A DNA stretch of 25,129 nt from positions 1 through 25,129 of the forward strand of contig CAJUAT010000043.1 in NCBI GenBank assembly GCA_910584525.1, read 5' to 3'. The notes under the pieces were generated by a model, which was not told the origin of the DNA, searched no databases, and saw only the letters and a list, made by a program, of their open reading frames with translations. This stretch comes from an uncultured Muribaculaceae bacterium. Lineage in GTDB: Bacteria > Bacteroidota > Bacteroidia > Bacteroidales > Muribaculaceae. Below are positions 1 to 6,631 of this stretch, in pieces. Made by a program: the position numbers and the translations under genes. Numbering within the stretch: the first letter of the stretch is position 1; every line of letters starts with the position of its first letter.

Positions 1-358
1 GGTTAGGGGGGATACTACCCCTTACGATGAAATAACGTTTTAGAGGAAAGTTACGAAATTTTGATGGGATTTTAACTGTTAAACGTGGTGACCCGGCGGA
101 AATTTGGCTGAGGTCACCACATTTTTGAGACAGAAATATGGTTAAAGTCTGTTAAAGTATGGGGTTGCGAGGCGGTGATGTGGGGTTGAATGACGCTGAA
201 CGGATTTGGATGAATTTGAAATATACTCTGATTATCAGCGTGTTAACCCACCGTAATAAAAGATATGCGCCTGTCACTACACGCATAATGAGCAGTATTT
301 CAGCACGTTAGCATGGGTGTGGTGACTTTTGTGGTGACTCGGAGGGGTATAGTTGAAT
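1..358. other. Non-coding region with repeated octamers beside tRNA-Phe
   Basis: No convincing coding sequence is present. GTGGTGAC occurs at 85-92, 319-326 and 331-338, with an inverted copy (GTCACCAC) at 113-120. GTTAAAGT occurs at 141-148 and 151-158, exactly 10 bp apart, with a related GTTAAACG at 78-85. Clusters of short direct and inverted sites just beyond the 3' end of a tRNA gene resemble the arm-type sites of a tyrosine-recombinase attachment region. No integrase gene is visible, so an att site or scar is inference. Confidence 0.35.
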
Positions 359-395
359 AAAAGACCGCTAACTCATTGAGAATTAGCGGTCTTTT
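359..395 (-). terminator. Intrinsic terminator of tRNA-Phe (possibly bidirectional)
   Basis: A perfect 13-bp stem (359-371 with 383-395) encloses an 11-nt loop in which CTC and GAG can pair further. It begins directly after the tRNA 3' end at 397. On the minus strand the stem runs into a T-rich end (CTTTTATTC). The plus strand also ends in CTTTTG, so it may stop transcription both ways. Confidence 0.8.
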
Positions 396-396
396 G

Positions 397-469
397 TGGT
401 GCCACCAGGAATCGAACCGGGGACACAAGGATTTTCAGTCCTTTGCTCTACCAACTGAGCTATGGCACC
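397..469 (-). tRNA. tRNA-Phe (GAA)
   Basis: Read on the minus strand this is a 73-nt cloverleaf without an encoded CCA. The acceptor stem GGTGCCA/TGGCACC is fully paired with discriminator A. The D stem is GCTC/GAGC. The anticodon stem AAGGA/TCCTT carries loop CTGAAAA, giving anticodon GAA for phenylalanine. The T loop is TTCGATT. The T stem CCCGG/CCTGG has one C51-U63 mismatch, which is unusual. A promoter lies upstream at 511-541 and a terminator immediately downstream. Confidence 0.95.
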
Positions 470-510
470 AACTTGATTGCTGACCGGGTTGTTCTACCCG
501 TTTGCGAGTG

Positions 511-541
511 CAAAGTTATAGCTTTTTTTTGAATTGGCAAA
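511..541 (-). promoter_or_regulatory. Bacteroidota-type promoter of tRNA-Phe
   Basis: On the minus strand a -33 TTTG (541-538) is followed after exactly 19 bp by a -7 box TAACTTTG (518-511), matching the Bacteroidota primary-sigma consensus. The start point would be near 505, leaving a leader of about 35 nt before the tRNA at 469. The leader contains a short CGGGT/ACCCG hairpin (485-500). Confidence 0.8.
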
Positions 542-552
542 ATATTCGGGCC

Positions 553-638
553 TTTTTTTATCGTTTTTTTATGGGAAGCACTCGGGAAGCTCTCGGGAAG
601 CACTCGGCAGACTCTCGGGAAGTGCTCGGGAGGTATCG
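553..638. repeat. Phased T7 tracts plus six 11-bp tandem units
   Basis: Two T7 runs (553-559, 564-570) are 11 bp apart and are followed by six tandem 11-bp units at 573, 584, 595, 606, 617 and 628. The unit consensus is GGGAAGCACTC, with variants in units 2, 4, 5 and 6. Eleven is not a multiple of three, so the array is not coding. It lies about 50 to 135 bp upstream of the tRNA-Phe start point, so an upstream activating or DNA-bending role is possible but unproven. Confidence 0.75.
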
Positions 639-652
639 GCTCGGCTGAACGG

Positions 653-736
653 TTATCTTGATACCAGGACCTTGCGGCCGCCAATGATGTATAGTGCAGA
701 GGGAAGCGAGTCGGGGCCTTGCCGGAACCCACAACC
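653..736 (-). pseudogene. C-terminal relic of a possible secreted protein
   Basis: A 27-codon open frame after an in-frame TGA (737-739) ends with SLPSALYIIGGRKVLVSR and a TAA at 653-655. That ending resembles Por-type or other Bacteroidales sorting tails (small residues, then GLYIV-xGRK-hydrophobic), as seen in the intact secreted genes further right. No upstream coding sequence remains in this frame. It overlaps the opposite-strand kinase relic, so both appear to be debris from old rearrangements. The identification rests on a short motif only. Confidence 0.35.
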
Positions 737-954
737 TCACCGCTCTTAAGATGCTCATCCTTACATGCGGCATCAACGGCAGCTATGTCTTCACGCCCGG
801 CACAGTATCCTTCCAGCCTACGCCGAAGGTGGACGTAGCCGACACGGTAGGCGCAGGCGACAGCTTCACGGCTGCTTTCATCGCCTCGATATTGAAAGGA
901 AAGAGCGTGGCGGAAGCCCATTCACTGGCAGTGCGCACCTCCGCCTACGAATGA
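694..954 (+). pseudogene. PfkB-family sugar kinase (fructokinase-like), C-terminal fragment
   Basis: The 86-codon frame contains the PfkB signature DTVGAGDSF at about residues 50-58. The Asp in GAGD is the catalytic base of this family, and the KGKSVAEA helix follows. PfkB kinases are usually about 300 aa. The N-terminal two thirds (substrate binding and lid) are missing here, and the frame stops shortly after the signature, before the usual last helix. The first 15-17 codons do not look like kinase sequence, so true homology probably starts near 745. No function is expected. A strong hairpin (957-991) follows directly. Confidence 0.7.
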
Positions 955-956
955 GT

Positions 957-991
957 CGAGGGATGCAGCCGCAGTCAGGCTGCATCCCTCG
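957..991. terminator. Hairpin terminator between pfkB relic and sigma operon end
   Basis: A perfect 14-bp stem (957-970 with 978-991) with 7-nt loop GCAGTCA. It lies 25 bp beyond the stop codon of the minus-strand membrane-protein gene and just after the plus-strand kinase relic. No strong U-run follows on either strand, so termination is inferred from stem strength and position. Confidence 0.6.
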
Positions 992-1016
992 TATCTCAAT
1001 TTAAGGTGACGGGGCT

Positions 1017-1643
1017 TCAGGCGTCGTGACTGTTCTCTTTGTCGAGCATGTCGATGTCCTTGATGGAAGCGGAGTCGGTGGCCTGCATTTTCTTATACAG
1101 GGCGGCGGCCACGGCCAGGGCTATGGGAAGGAGTACCGCCATCACAACATACCATATCCAGCCGGGCATCTCCCGGAATATGCCCAACGCGTTGGTGGTA
1201 AGGTCGTAGGCGAACCATCCTGTCCATAGAATCACCAGCGGCGTCTCTATGAGAATCTGGCGCCGACGACTCCTTTGCTGGATGTGGAGCTGTTCCTTGA
1301 GCTCCATCAATGACATCGTGGCGAAGTCGGCGCTCGACAGCCGGTTGATCTGCTTGTCCCAGATCACATCGGCGATGCAGAACAGGCATGTCACTATCAC
1401 AAAAGGCCATGACAAGCCTATCAGAAACTTTATGCCGATGTACATCAGTATCACCACGGGAATCACAAGGTAAATCTCGGCTTTTACCAGATTGGAAATC
1501 CATTTCTGACGTTGACCCATGACATTGCGCATGGTCTTGTCGGAGAAGACCTGTTGGCTCTGAAGGTTCTGACGGAGCTGCTGCATCTCGCGCTTCATCT
1601 CCTCAAGCTCAAGGTCGGTGCTGTTATCTTTGCAGGTATTCAT
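1017..1643 (-). CDS. Four-helix membrane protein downstream of ECF sigma factor
   Basis: A 208-aa protein with no family I can name. Residues 10-35 are charged and Leu/Gln-rich, likely a short coiled coil. Four hydrophobic segments follow at about 56-73, 77-95, 129-147 and 163-183, and the tail (185-208) is polar. The loop at 97-128 is rich in charged residues and Gln and probably faces the cytoplasm. There is no signal peptide and no FecR or zinc-anti-sigma motif. The gene starts 12 nt after the sigma-factor stop, so the two are almost certainly one operon. A role as membrane partner or anti-sigma factor is suggested by position only. Confidence 0.85.
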   Translation of the reverse strand: MNTCKDNSTDLELEEMKREMQQLRQNLQSQQVFSDKTMRNVMGQRQKWISNLVKAEIYLVIPVVILMYIGIKFLIGLSWPFVIVTCLFCIADVIWDKQINRLSSADFATMSLMELKEQLHIQQRSRRRQILIETPLVILWTGWFAYDLTTNALGIFREMPGWIWYVVMAVLLPIALAVAAALYKKMQATDSASIKDIDMLDKENSHDA

Positions 1644-1655
1644 ATGTTCGAGGTT

Positions 1656-2138
1656 TTAATTGTTCATTTTTTTGAGTTTTTCGCGTATTCTGACGAGCCG
1701 AACGCCTACAGCGTTGGGGGTGATGCCCACAATGTCGCCGATTTCGTCGTAGGGGAGACCTTCAAGCCATAGAAGGATTATTGCGCGGTCGAAACGTTCG
1801 AGGCTCTGGATGCGCTGATGGAGTCGGCGTGCGTTCTCCCCGCTGTCGGATGACTCGTCGGGCAGCGTCACATCTATGCCGTCGGCTCGGTCGAGAGGTT
1901 GACGTTTCTTTTTCCTTTCATAGGAAATGCAGGTGTTGAGGGTCACGCGGTACACCCACGTGTGGCTGGAACTGTCGCCGCGAAACTTTGGCAGACCAAG
2001 CCAGAGGTTCACCAGAGTCTCCTGCGCCAGGTCGTCGGCTTGTGCCCGGTCGGGTGCGAACATCAGGCATATCGAATAGATAGTGCCTTTCTCCTCTCGC
2101 ACAAGCGCTTCGAACTGCTCTTTCAGATCCTTCTTCAT
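1656..2138 (-). CDS. ECF (sigma-70 family) RNA polymerase sigma factor
   Basis: A 160-aa protein of normal ECF size. Region 2 spans about residues 15-80, with the core-binding motif DDLAQETLVNLW at 35-46 and WVYRVTLNTCISYERKKKR at 61-79, covering the -10-recognising part. A linker of about 25 aa follows. Region 4 spans about 105-155, with LEGLPYDEIGDIVGIT leading into the recognition helix NAVGVRLVRIREKLK. The frame is open further upstream to 2321, but that stretch crosses the divergent promoter region and the MFS start. The ATG at 2138 (MKKDLKEQF) gives the normal ECF N-terminus. It is operonic with the membrane-protein gene 12 nt downstream and divergent from the MFS gene. No TAnnTTTG box lies upstream on this strand, which would fit sigma-dependent autoregulation. 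Confidence 0.93.
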   Translation of the reverse strand: MKKDLKEQFEALVREEKGTIYSICLMFAPDRAQADDLAQETLVNLWLGLPKFRGDSSSHTWVYRVTLNTCISYERKKKRQPLDRADGIDVTLPDESSDSGENARRLHQRIQSLERFDRAIILLWLEGLPYDEIGDIVGITPNAVGVRLVRIREKLKKMNN

Positions 2139-2174
2139 TACTGTTTTGATTATCGTTTGTATTAAAGACGCACT

Positions 2175-2208
2175 CCTTACCCGAAAAACTACACCCTTAC
2201 CTGAAAAA
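2175..2208. promoter_or_regulatory. Paired 14-bp direct repeats in sigma/MFS intergenic region
   Basis: CCTTACCCGAAAAA (2175-2188) and CCTTACCTGAAAAA (2195-2208) differ at one base and are spaced 20 bp start to start, about two helical turns. They lie 37 bp upstream of the sigma-factor start and 43 bp upstream of the MFS start. Likely a protein-binding or ECF-promoter element; the binding protein is unknown. Confidence 0.55.
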
Positions 2209-2212
2209 ATAT

Positions 2213-2220
2213 TAATTTTG
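2213..2220 (+). promoter_or_regulatory. Candidate -7 box for the MFS gene
   Basis: TAATTTTG fits the Bacteroidota -7 consensus TAnnTTTG and lies 30 bp before the MFS start codon. No TTTG is present 19 bp upstream. Instead the second CCTTACCTGAAAAA repeat abuts the box, so expression may depend on whatever binds there. A ribosome-binding-like AAGGGAGG sits at about 2233-2240. Confidence 0.4.
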
Positions 2221-2250
2221 CAGTCCGAACCATAAGGGAGGATTTCAGAA

Positions 2251-3441
2251 ATGGGAGAGTCAGAAAAGATGGAGCGGTTGTGGAACGCGCAGTATTGGAA
2301 GGTGATGACGTGCAATTTCATGATGTTTTTTGCCTTCTACCTTCTCACGCCGCTTCTGCCGCTATATCTCGACAGAGAGTTTGCCGCCGATAAAGACACG
2401 ATAGGCATAGTGCTGTCGGGGTATGTTGTGGCCACGTTTCTGGTGCGGCCCTTCAGCGGGTTTATGGTCGATGCGTTCAACCGCAAGCGTGTGCTGATGC
2501 TGTGTCTGGCCATCTTTTTCATCTGCTTTACAGGTTATTTAGGCGCCGGCACGCTACTGATGTTCGCGATAGTGCGCACCATGCACGGCATCCCCTTCGG
2601 AGCGGCCACCGTGGCCAACTCCACCGTGGCCATCGACGTGCTTCCCTCATCGCGCCGCAACGAGGGTATAGGGTATTACGGTCTCAGCAACAACCTCGCC
2701 ATGGCCATAGCCCCATCCGCCGGAATATACATCTACAATGCCACGGGCGATTTCAGTCTTCTCTTCTGGCTGTCGCTGGCAATATCATTTGTAGGGTTCC
2801 TATGTTCGGCCACGGTGAAGATTCCCGCACGCGAGATTATAAAGAAAAAGCCGAAGCTCGACCTCGACCATTTCTTCCTCACACGCGCATGGCTCATGGC
2901 CATCAACATATGTCTGTTCGGGTTATGCTGGGGCGTTATGTCCAACTATGTGGCACTATACGGCGAGCAGGAGCTTGGCATCACCGACGGCACCGGCATC
3001 TTTTTCGCCATACTGTCGGGAGGGCTGGTGATGTCGCGGCTTACGGGGCACAAGTCGCTGCGTAAGGGGAATCTTACTGGGAGCTGTGCCGTGGGTGTCT
3101 GTCTGTCGCTGGGCGGCTACGCGCTGTTTGCCGCCGTGCTGACGCCCTGGGCCTACTATGCCTCAGCCCTCCTGATAGGTCTGGGCAACGGCAGAATGTA
3201 TCCCGCATTCCTCAACATGTTTGTCAAGACAGCCCGGCATGACCAGCGCGGCACCGCCAATTCATCCATACTCATCTCATGGGACTTCGGCATGGGTCTC
3301 GGCATACTTCTTGGCGGAGTCATGGCCGAATACCTGGGCTTCCGTGCCGCATTCTGGACAGTGGCCGCCATACAGGCTGCCGGCACATTCCTCTTCCTTC
3401 TCTTCACACGCACCTTCTACCTGCGGCGTCAGATCTCATGA
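2251..3441 (+). CDS. Major facilitator superfamily (MFS) transporter
   Basis: A 396-aa polytopic inner-membrane protein, typical for a 12-helix MFS permease that moves small solutes by proton coupling. MFS motif A is seen between helices 2 and 3 as GFMVDAFNRKR (residues 70-80). A second-half signature RTMHGIPFG (109-117) and PSSRRNEGIGYYG (132-144) precede helix 5. A basic cytoplasmic loop (about 190-205) links the two halves. The start has AAGGGAGG upstream, while a second ATG at 2269 is possible. Substrate cannot be told from sequence: sugar or drug efflux are the usual options. It is divergent from the sigma operon and convergent with the 1040-aa secreted protein, sharing a hairpin terminator with it. 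Confidence 0.92.
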   Translation: MGESEKMERLWNAQYWKVMTCNFMMFFAFYLLTPLLPLYLDREFAADKDTIGIVLSGYVVATFLVRPFSGFMVDAFNRKRVLMLCLAIFFICFTGYLGAGTLLMFAIVRTMHGIPFGAATVANSTVAIDVLPSSRRNEGIGYYGLSNNLAMAIAPSAGIYIYNATGDFSLLFWLSLAISFVGFLCSATVKIPAREIIKKKPKLDLDHFFLTRAWLMAINICLFGLCWGVMSNYVALYGEQELGITDGTGIFFAILSGGLVMSRLTGHKSLRKGNLTGSCAVGVCLSLGGYALFAAVLTPWAYYASALLIGLGNGRMYPAFLNMFVKTARHDQRGTANSSILISWDFGMGLGILLGGVMAEYLGFRAAFWTVAAIQAAGTFLFLLFTRTFYLRRQIS

Positions 3442-3461
3442 TCCTGCCCTATAAAAAGAGA

Positions 3462-3491
3462 AAGCCGTGAAAGCGTTGACTTCCACGGCTT
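3462..3491. terminator. Shared terminator of convergent MFS and J-domain genes
   Basis: The arms AAGCCGTG (3462-3469) and CACGGCTT (3484-3491) pair. Three further pairs follow after one mismatch, leaving a loop of about six bases. It sits between two converging stop codons (3441 and 3509). The sequence resembles the hairpin at 19359-19390, including the flanking AGAGAAAGCCG. Confidence 0.7.
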
Positions 3492-3508
3492 CCGAATGGT
3501 GTTACGTT

Positions 3509-6500
3509 TTATTTCCCGATAATCTTGACAGTACGGTTGCCCGACTTCATGATTGCCGGTTCACCTTTGCGCGGGGCTGCTATCTCGATGCCCTGCAGGT
3601 TGAAGTAACGCGGCGTGTCGCCATTGTCGGCATCAATGAAAGCCACAGCAGTGGTTTTCACCGACGCCGGACCATGGGCTTTTGATTCACCACGGTCGTA
3701 TACCGCCGACACATGGTAGATGTATTCACGGTCGGCCTGCACACTCCCGTCGGAGAAGTTTACACCCGTAACGGGCGACGGAGTAATCAGACTGTTGTCG
3801 CGATAGATGTTATACCCTTTCAGTTTGAGACCTGTATTTCCCATGGGGATGTACTCCACATCATCTATAAAGAGCATGGCCTTATAATTGGAAGTGCAAC
3901 GGATGGCGAAGCGTTCGGCTCCCGCGGGAATCTGGAATTCATATTTTGTCCAGACACCGGGAACTGATCCTATGGCTTTCACAAGAGTGAAATCGCCGGG
4001 ATTTGTGCTCCCTTTGGAATACAATATCTCGAACGACTCCGGATCGGAGGCATCGAAACTACGGGCATATAGGGATATTGTCTGGCCGCCGGCATATATC
4101 TCAGGACTTATTGCCCAATCGTCGCAGGCTTTGCCGCCGGTGATGTACTGCTGCGCGAGATATTTTGTTCCGGAATGCGAATCGAAGGAGGGGAGGTCTT
4201 TCAATGATTCATAAGTGTTGTCCATCACCCACCAGGACTGCTGGGAGTTCATCTCAATGCCGGGCATCACTATTTCGGGGCCTTCGGCGGTATGGAAACC
4301 ACCCACCTTGCCCTGGTCGCCGTCATAGAGCACCCATTCTCCGATTGCGGAGTTTTCGAACGAGGGATAGGACTCGAAATCATCGGTAACCTTTCCGGGT
4401 GTCTCGGTTTCGAGTTCGGGAGCATTCCACGACAGAGCCACGCCGTTGTCATCCTGCTGTGCCGTCAGCCCGTCGGGAGCCGGATATTTCTTTATTCTGA
4501 GAGGTATCTGCACCACTCCCTTGTTGTCGCTGTCAAGAGCATCCTTGTCCCAGTTGACTTCCATAGTGTATTCAATCTCCTCGCCATGGCTTACGTTGGG
4601 AGTGACGTTGAAACTTACAGAGGCTACCTCACCGGTTGCCAATGTCGCACCCTGTTTTTCATCCACCACCCAGCCGTTGCATCTGAGCACAAGCGAATAA
4701 CCCTCGGCACTCTTCGCTCCGGTGTTGGTGACGCTTCCCTCGAGAGTGATGGCGTTGCCCGGATCAGCCACCGACGGACCGGAGAGCTTGTTGACGGCAA
4801 GGTTATACTCCGCAAGGTCTTCTATCTGCAGCTTGTCGAGGAACTGATAGGTGTAGGTGACACGCGTTGCCTTGAAACCGAGGTTTATCACCTTCCCCTT
4901 GTATTTGGCGGGAATGGGCACCACCACCTTGTTCCATCCTTTCAGGGGATATGTTTCGGCTTTCACAGTGGCGATGGTGGTGAAATCCGACGAGCCTTCC
5001 TTGATTTCGACCTCGATGGTACCGATGTCGGGCGTGCCGGCAGTGCGTTTGCATATATAGAAAGTCACGGCGGGATTTACGATGTTGTCGAGGCGGAATT
5101 TGCCGGTGTACAGTCGTCCCTGGTCGCCCGGGGCGGTGGTCCAGAATGATACATAACCATTGTCGCCGTCGGCCGACGACATGTTCTGGAAGCTGGAATC
5201 GCGGCTTATGCTCCAGTGACACTGACCGATGATGGCCTTTGTACCCATCACGGTATTGAGAGAGGCGTCGGGGAACGACTCGCACCATGGCACTGCCGTA
5301 GGAGTGCCGGCGGTGATGGGCTCGGTGACGGTCCCTTGGGAATAGCCGCGGTCGGTATGGGAGGCCACGGCATACTGCACCAGTTTCTGGTCGCCTTTCT
5401 CGGCTGCCCGGTATGTATAGGAAGTCCCTTTGATATTGTCGGCAACCTCCAAAAGACTTCCGTCGGTCATGATGATTCCGACGAAATACCTGATACGCGA
5501 CGTGTTGATATACCCTCCCGACTCGGAAGTGGTCACAGCATCCCATGAAATAGTCACGACGCCATCCTCGTCAGTCTCGACAACGTTGGCGGAGGAAGGA
5601 GCTGCCGCGTAGTCCACGCCTATGAAAGTCTCTACGACAGCCTCCTTGCCCTCGCCGTTGTCGTTGAAGGGTTTTGCCGCATATGTATAATCGCCTACGG
5701 AATCCACTTTGTCGGTTATCGAAAGCTCGGCACCGGGAGCAGGATTGCTGAAGGTGTTAATGAGTGTCTTGCCGCGGTAAAGCTCTATTTTCGATATTGA
5801 TTTTATCGAATCGCCCACGGTATTGACGGCCGGGGCCTTGAAGCTTACAGTGGCGCTCAGACCGCCATCCTTGTCGGGCACGGCCTTGAAGTCGGTAACC
5901 TGGTCAGGGCCCGCCGAGGCCACACCTTCATAAAGAGTGAAATTACGTGCGTAGAAACAGTAAGCCCCCGGATCGCTTATGGCATGCATGCCTATATGGT
6001 AATTTCCGGCGGCATCGGTATTGAGATACCCCGTGTAGGTGGTATAATAGGGAGCGAAGCCCTCGAAGCCTATAAACTGCGTCTTCGTGGGCGCGATAAC
6101 CGTGATGGTCATGTCTTTGGGGTCGGTGCTCTTGCCGGCCATGACCTCGAAGGTGTCCATGGGATATTTGTCGGAACCGGGACGCACGTCGATGGTGAAT
6201 TTGTAGGATTTGTTGGCCTCCAGGGTAATGCCGGGAGTTATCAGCCAGTCATCGAGTTTCACATCGTTGGTCACCACACGTGGCGCTTTATAGAAGTCGA
6301 CGTATTCCCACTCGCGGCCATCCTTGTTGCCGTCAATCACGGTGAAACGGCTCAGGAAGTCGGCTTCCGAGGCTATGGGTTCGTAATATACAGTTCCCTC
6401 CGGGGCATCCTGCGGAGTATTGGGGGATGCCGCGGCAGTAGATGCCAGAGGAGCCGGGTCGGTGGAAGTGGCTTCCGGAGCAGCCGTCATGTCGAAGGCC

Positions 6501-6631
6501 TGGATGTCGCCGCCGAGTGTGGCACCTTTGCCGGTACCGTCGGATTTGACGTACTGATATGCGCCGATTGCCGGAATCGCCAGTATCGCCGCCAGAGTGG
6601 CAGTAGCTATCTTGATGTTCTTTCGTTTCAT
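3509..6631 (-). CDS. Secreted FN3 / choice-of-anchor-J protein, 1040 aa
   Basis: A large secreted modular protein, probably surface-attached. It has a signal peptide at 1-24 and a Thr/Ala/Pro-rich linker at 45-78. The first J-type domain is at about 85-235 (LDDWLITP at 126-133). FN3 folds lie at about 245-338 and 345-440. The second J domain (opening VPWCESF) is at about 446-605, a CARDB-like Ig domain at about 608-712, and part of an FN3 from 716. The third J domain is at about 750-928 (DDWAISP at 837-843). The tail 1006-1040 contains YFNLQGIEIAAP and ends VKIIGK. Unlike its three paralogues it has no N-terminal propeller. The open frame continues to 6808, but that part overlaps the LRR gene. 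The ATG at 6631 gives a clean signal peptide and overlaps the LRR stop as ATGA, implying translational coupling. Binding to a glycan or protein is likely but no ligand can be named. Confidence 0.9.
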   Translation of the reverse strand: MKRKNIKIATATLAAILAIPAIGAYQYVKSDGTGKGATLGGDIQAFDMTAAPEATSTDPAPLASTAAASPNTPQDAPEGTVYYEPIASEADFLSRFTVIDGNKDGREWEYVDFYKAPRVVTNDVKLDDWLITPGITLEANKSYKFTIDVRPGSDKYPMDTFEVMAGKSTDPKDMTITVIAPTKTQFIGFEGFAPYYTTYTGYLNTDAAGNYHIGMHAISDPGAYCFYARNFTLYEGVASAGPDQVTDFKAVPDKDGGLSATVSFKAPAVNTVGDSIKSISKIELYRGKTLINTFSNPAPGAELSITDKVDSVGDYTYAAKPFNDNGEGKEAVVETFIGVDYAAAPSSANVVETDEDGVVTISWDAVTTSESGGYINTSRIRYFVGIIMTDGSLLEVADNIKGTSYTYRAAEKGDQKLVQYAVASHTDRGYSQGTVTEPITAGTPTAVPWCESFPDASLNTVMGTKAIIGQCHWSISRDSSFQNMSSADGDNGYVSFWTTAPGDQGRLYTGKFRLDNIVNPAVTFYICKRTAGTPDIGTIEVEIKEGSSDFTTIATVKAETYPLKGWNKVVVPIPAKYKGKVINLGFKATRVTYTYQFLDKLQIEDLAEYNLAVNKLSGPSVADPGNAITLEGSVTNTGAKSAEGYSLVLRCNGWVVDEKQGATLATGEVASVSFNVTPNVSHGEEIEYTMEVNWDKDALDSDNKGVVQIPLRIKKYPAPDGLTAQQDDNGVALSWNAPELETETPGKVTDDFESYPSFENSAIGEWVLYDGDQGKVGGFHTAEGPEIVMPGIEMNSQQSWWVMDNTYESLKDLPSFDSHSGTKYLAQQYITGGKACDDWAISPEIYAGGQTISLYARSFDASDPESFEILYSKGSTNPGDFTLVKAIGSVPGVWTKYEFQIPAGAERFAIRCTSNYKAMLFIDDVEYIPMGNTGLKLKGYNIYRDNSLITPSPVTGVNFSDGSVQADREYIYHVSAVYDRGESKAHGPASVKTTAVAFIDADNGDTPRYFNLQGIEIAAPRKGEPAIMKSGNRTVKIIGK

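Noticed and set aside
313..360. 15-codon open frame covering two GTGGTGAC repeats
   Set aside because: Too short, created by the repeats themselves, with no ribosome-binding or promoter signal.
460..921. 153-codon minus-strand open frame
   Set aside because: It runs over the tRNA promoter, the 11-bp array and both relics, and its sequence changes character at each; no domain is visible.
2139..2321. N-terminal extension of the sigma factor to 2321
   Set aside because: It would cover the divergent regulatory region and the MFS start; ECF factors normally begin close to region 2, as from 2138.
4292..5149. 285-codon plus-strand open frame inside the 1040-aa gene
   Set aside because: A shadow of the J/CARDB-encoding strand; no plus-strand signals or recognisable domain.
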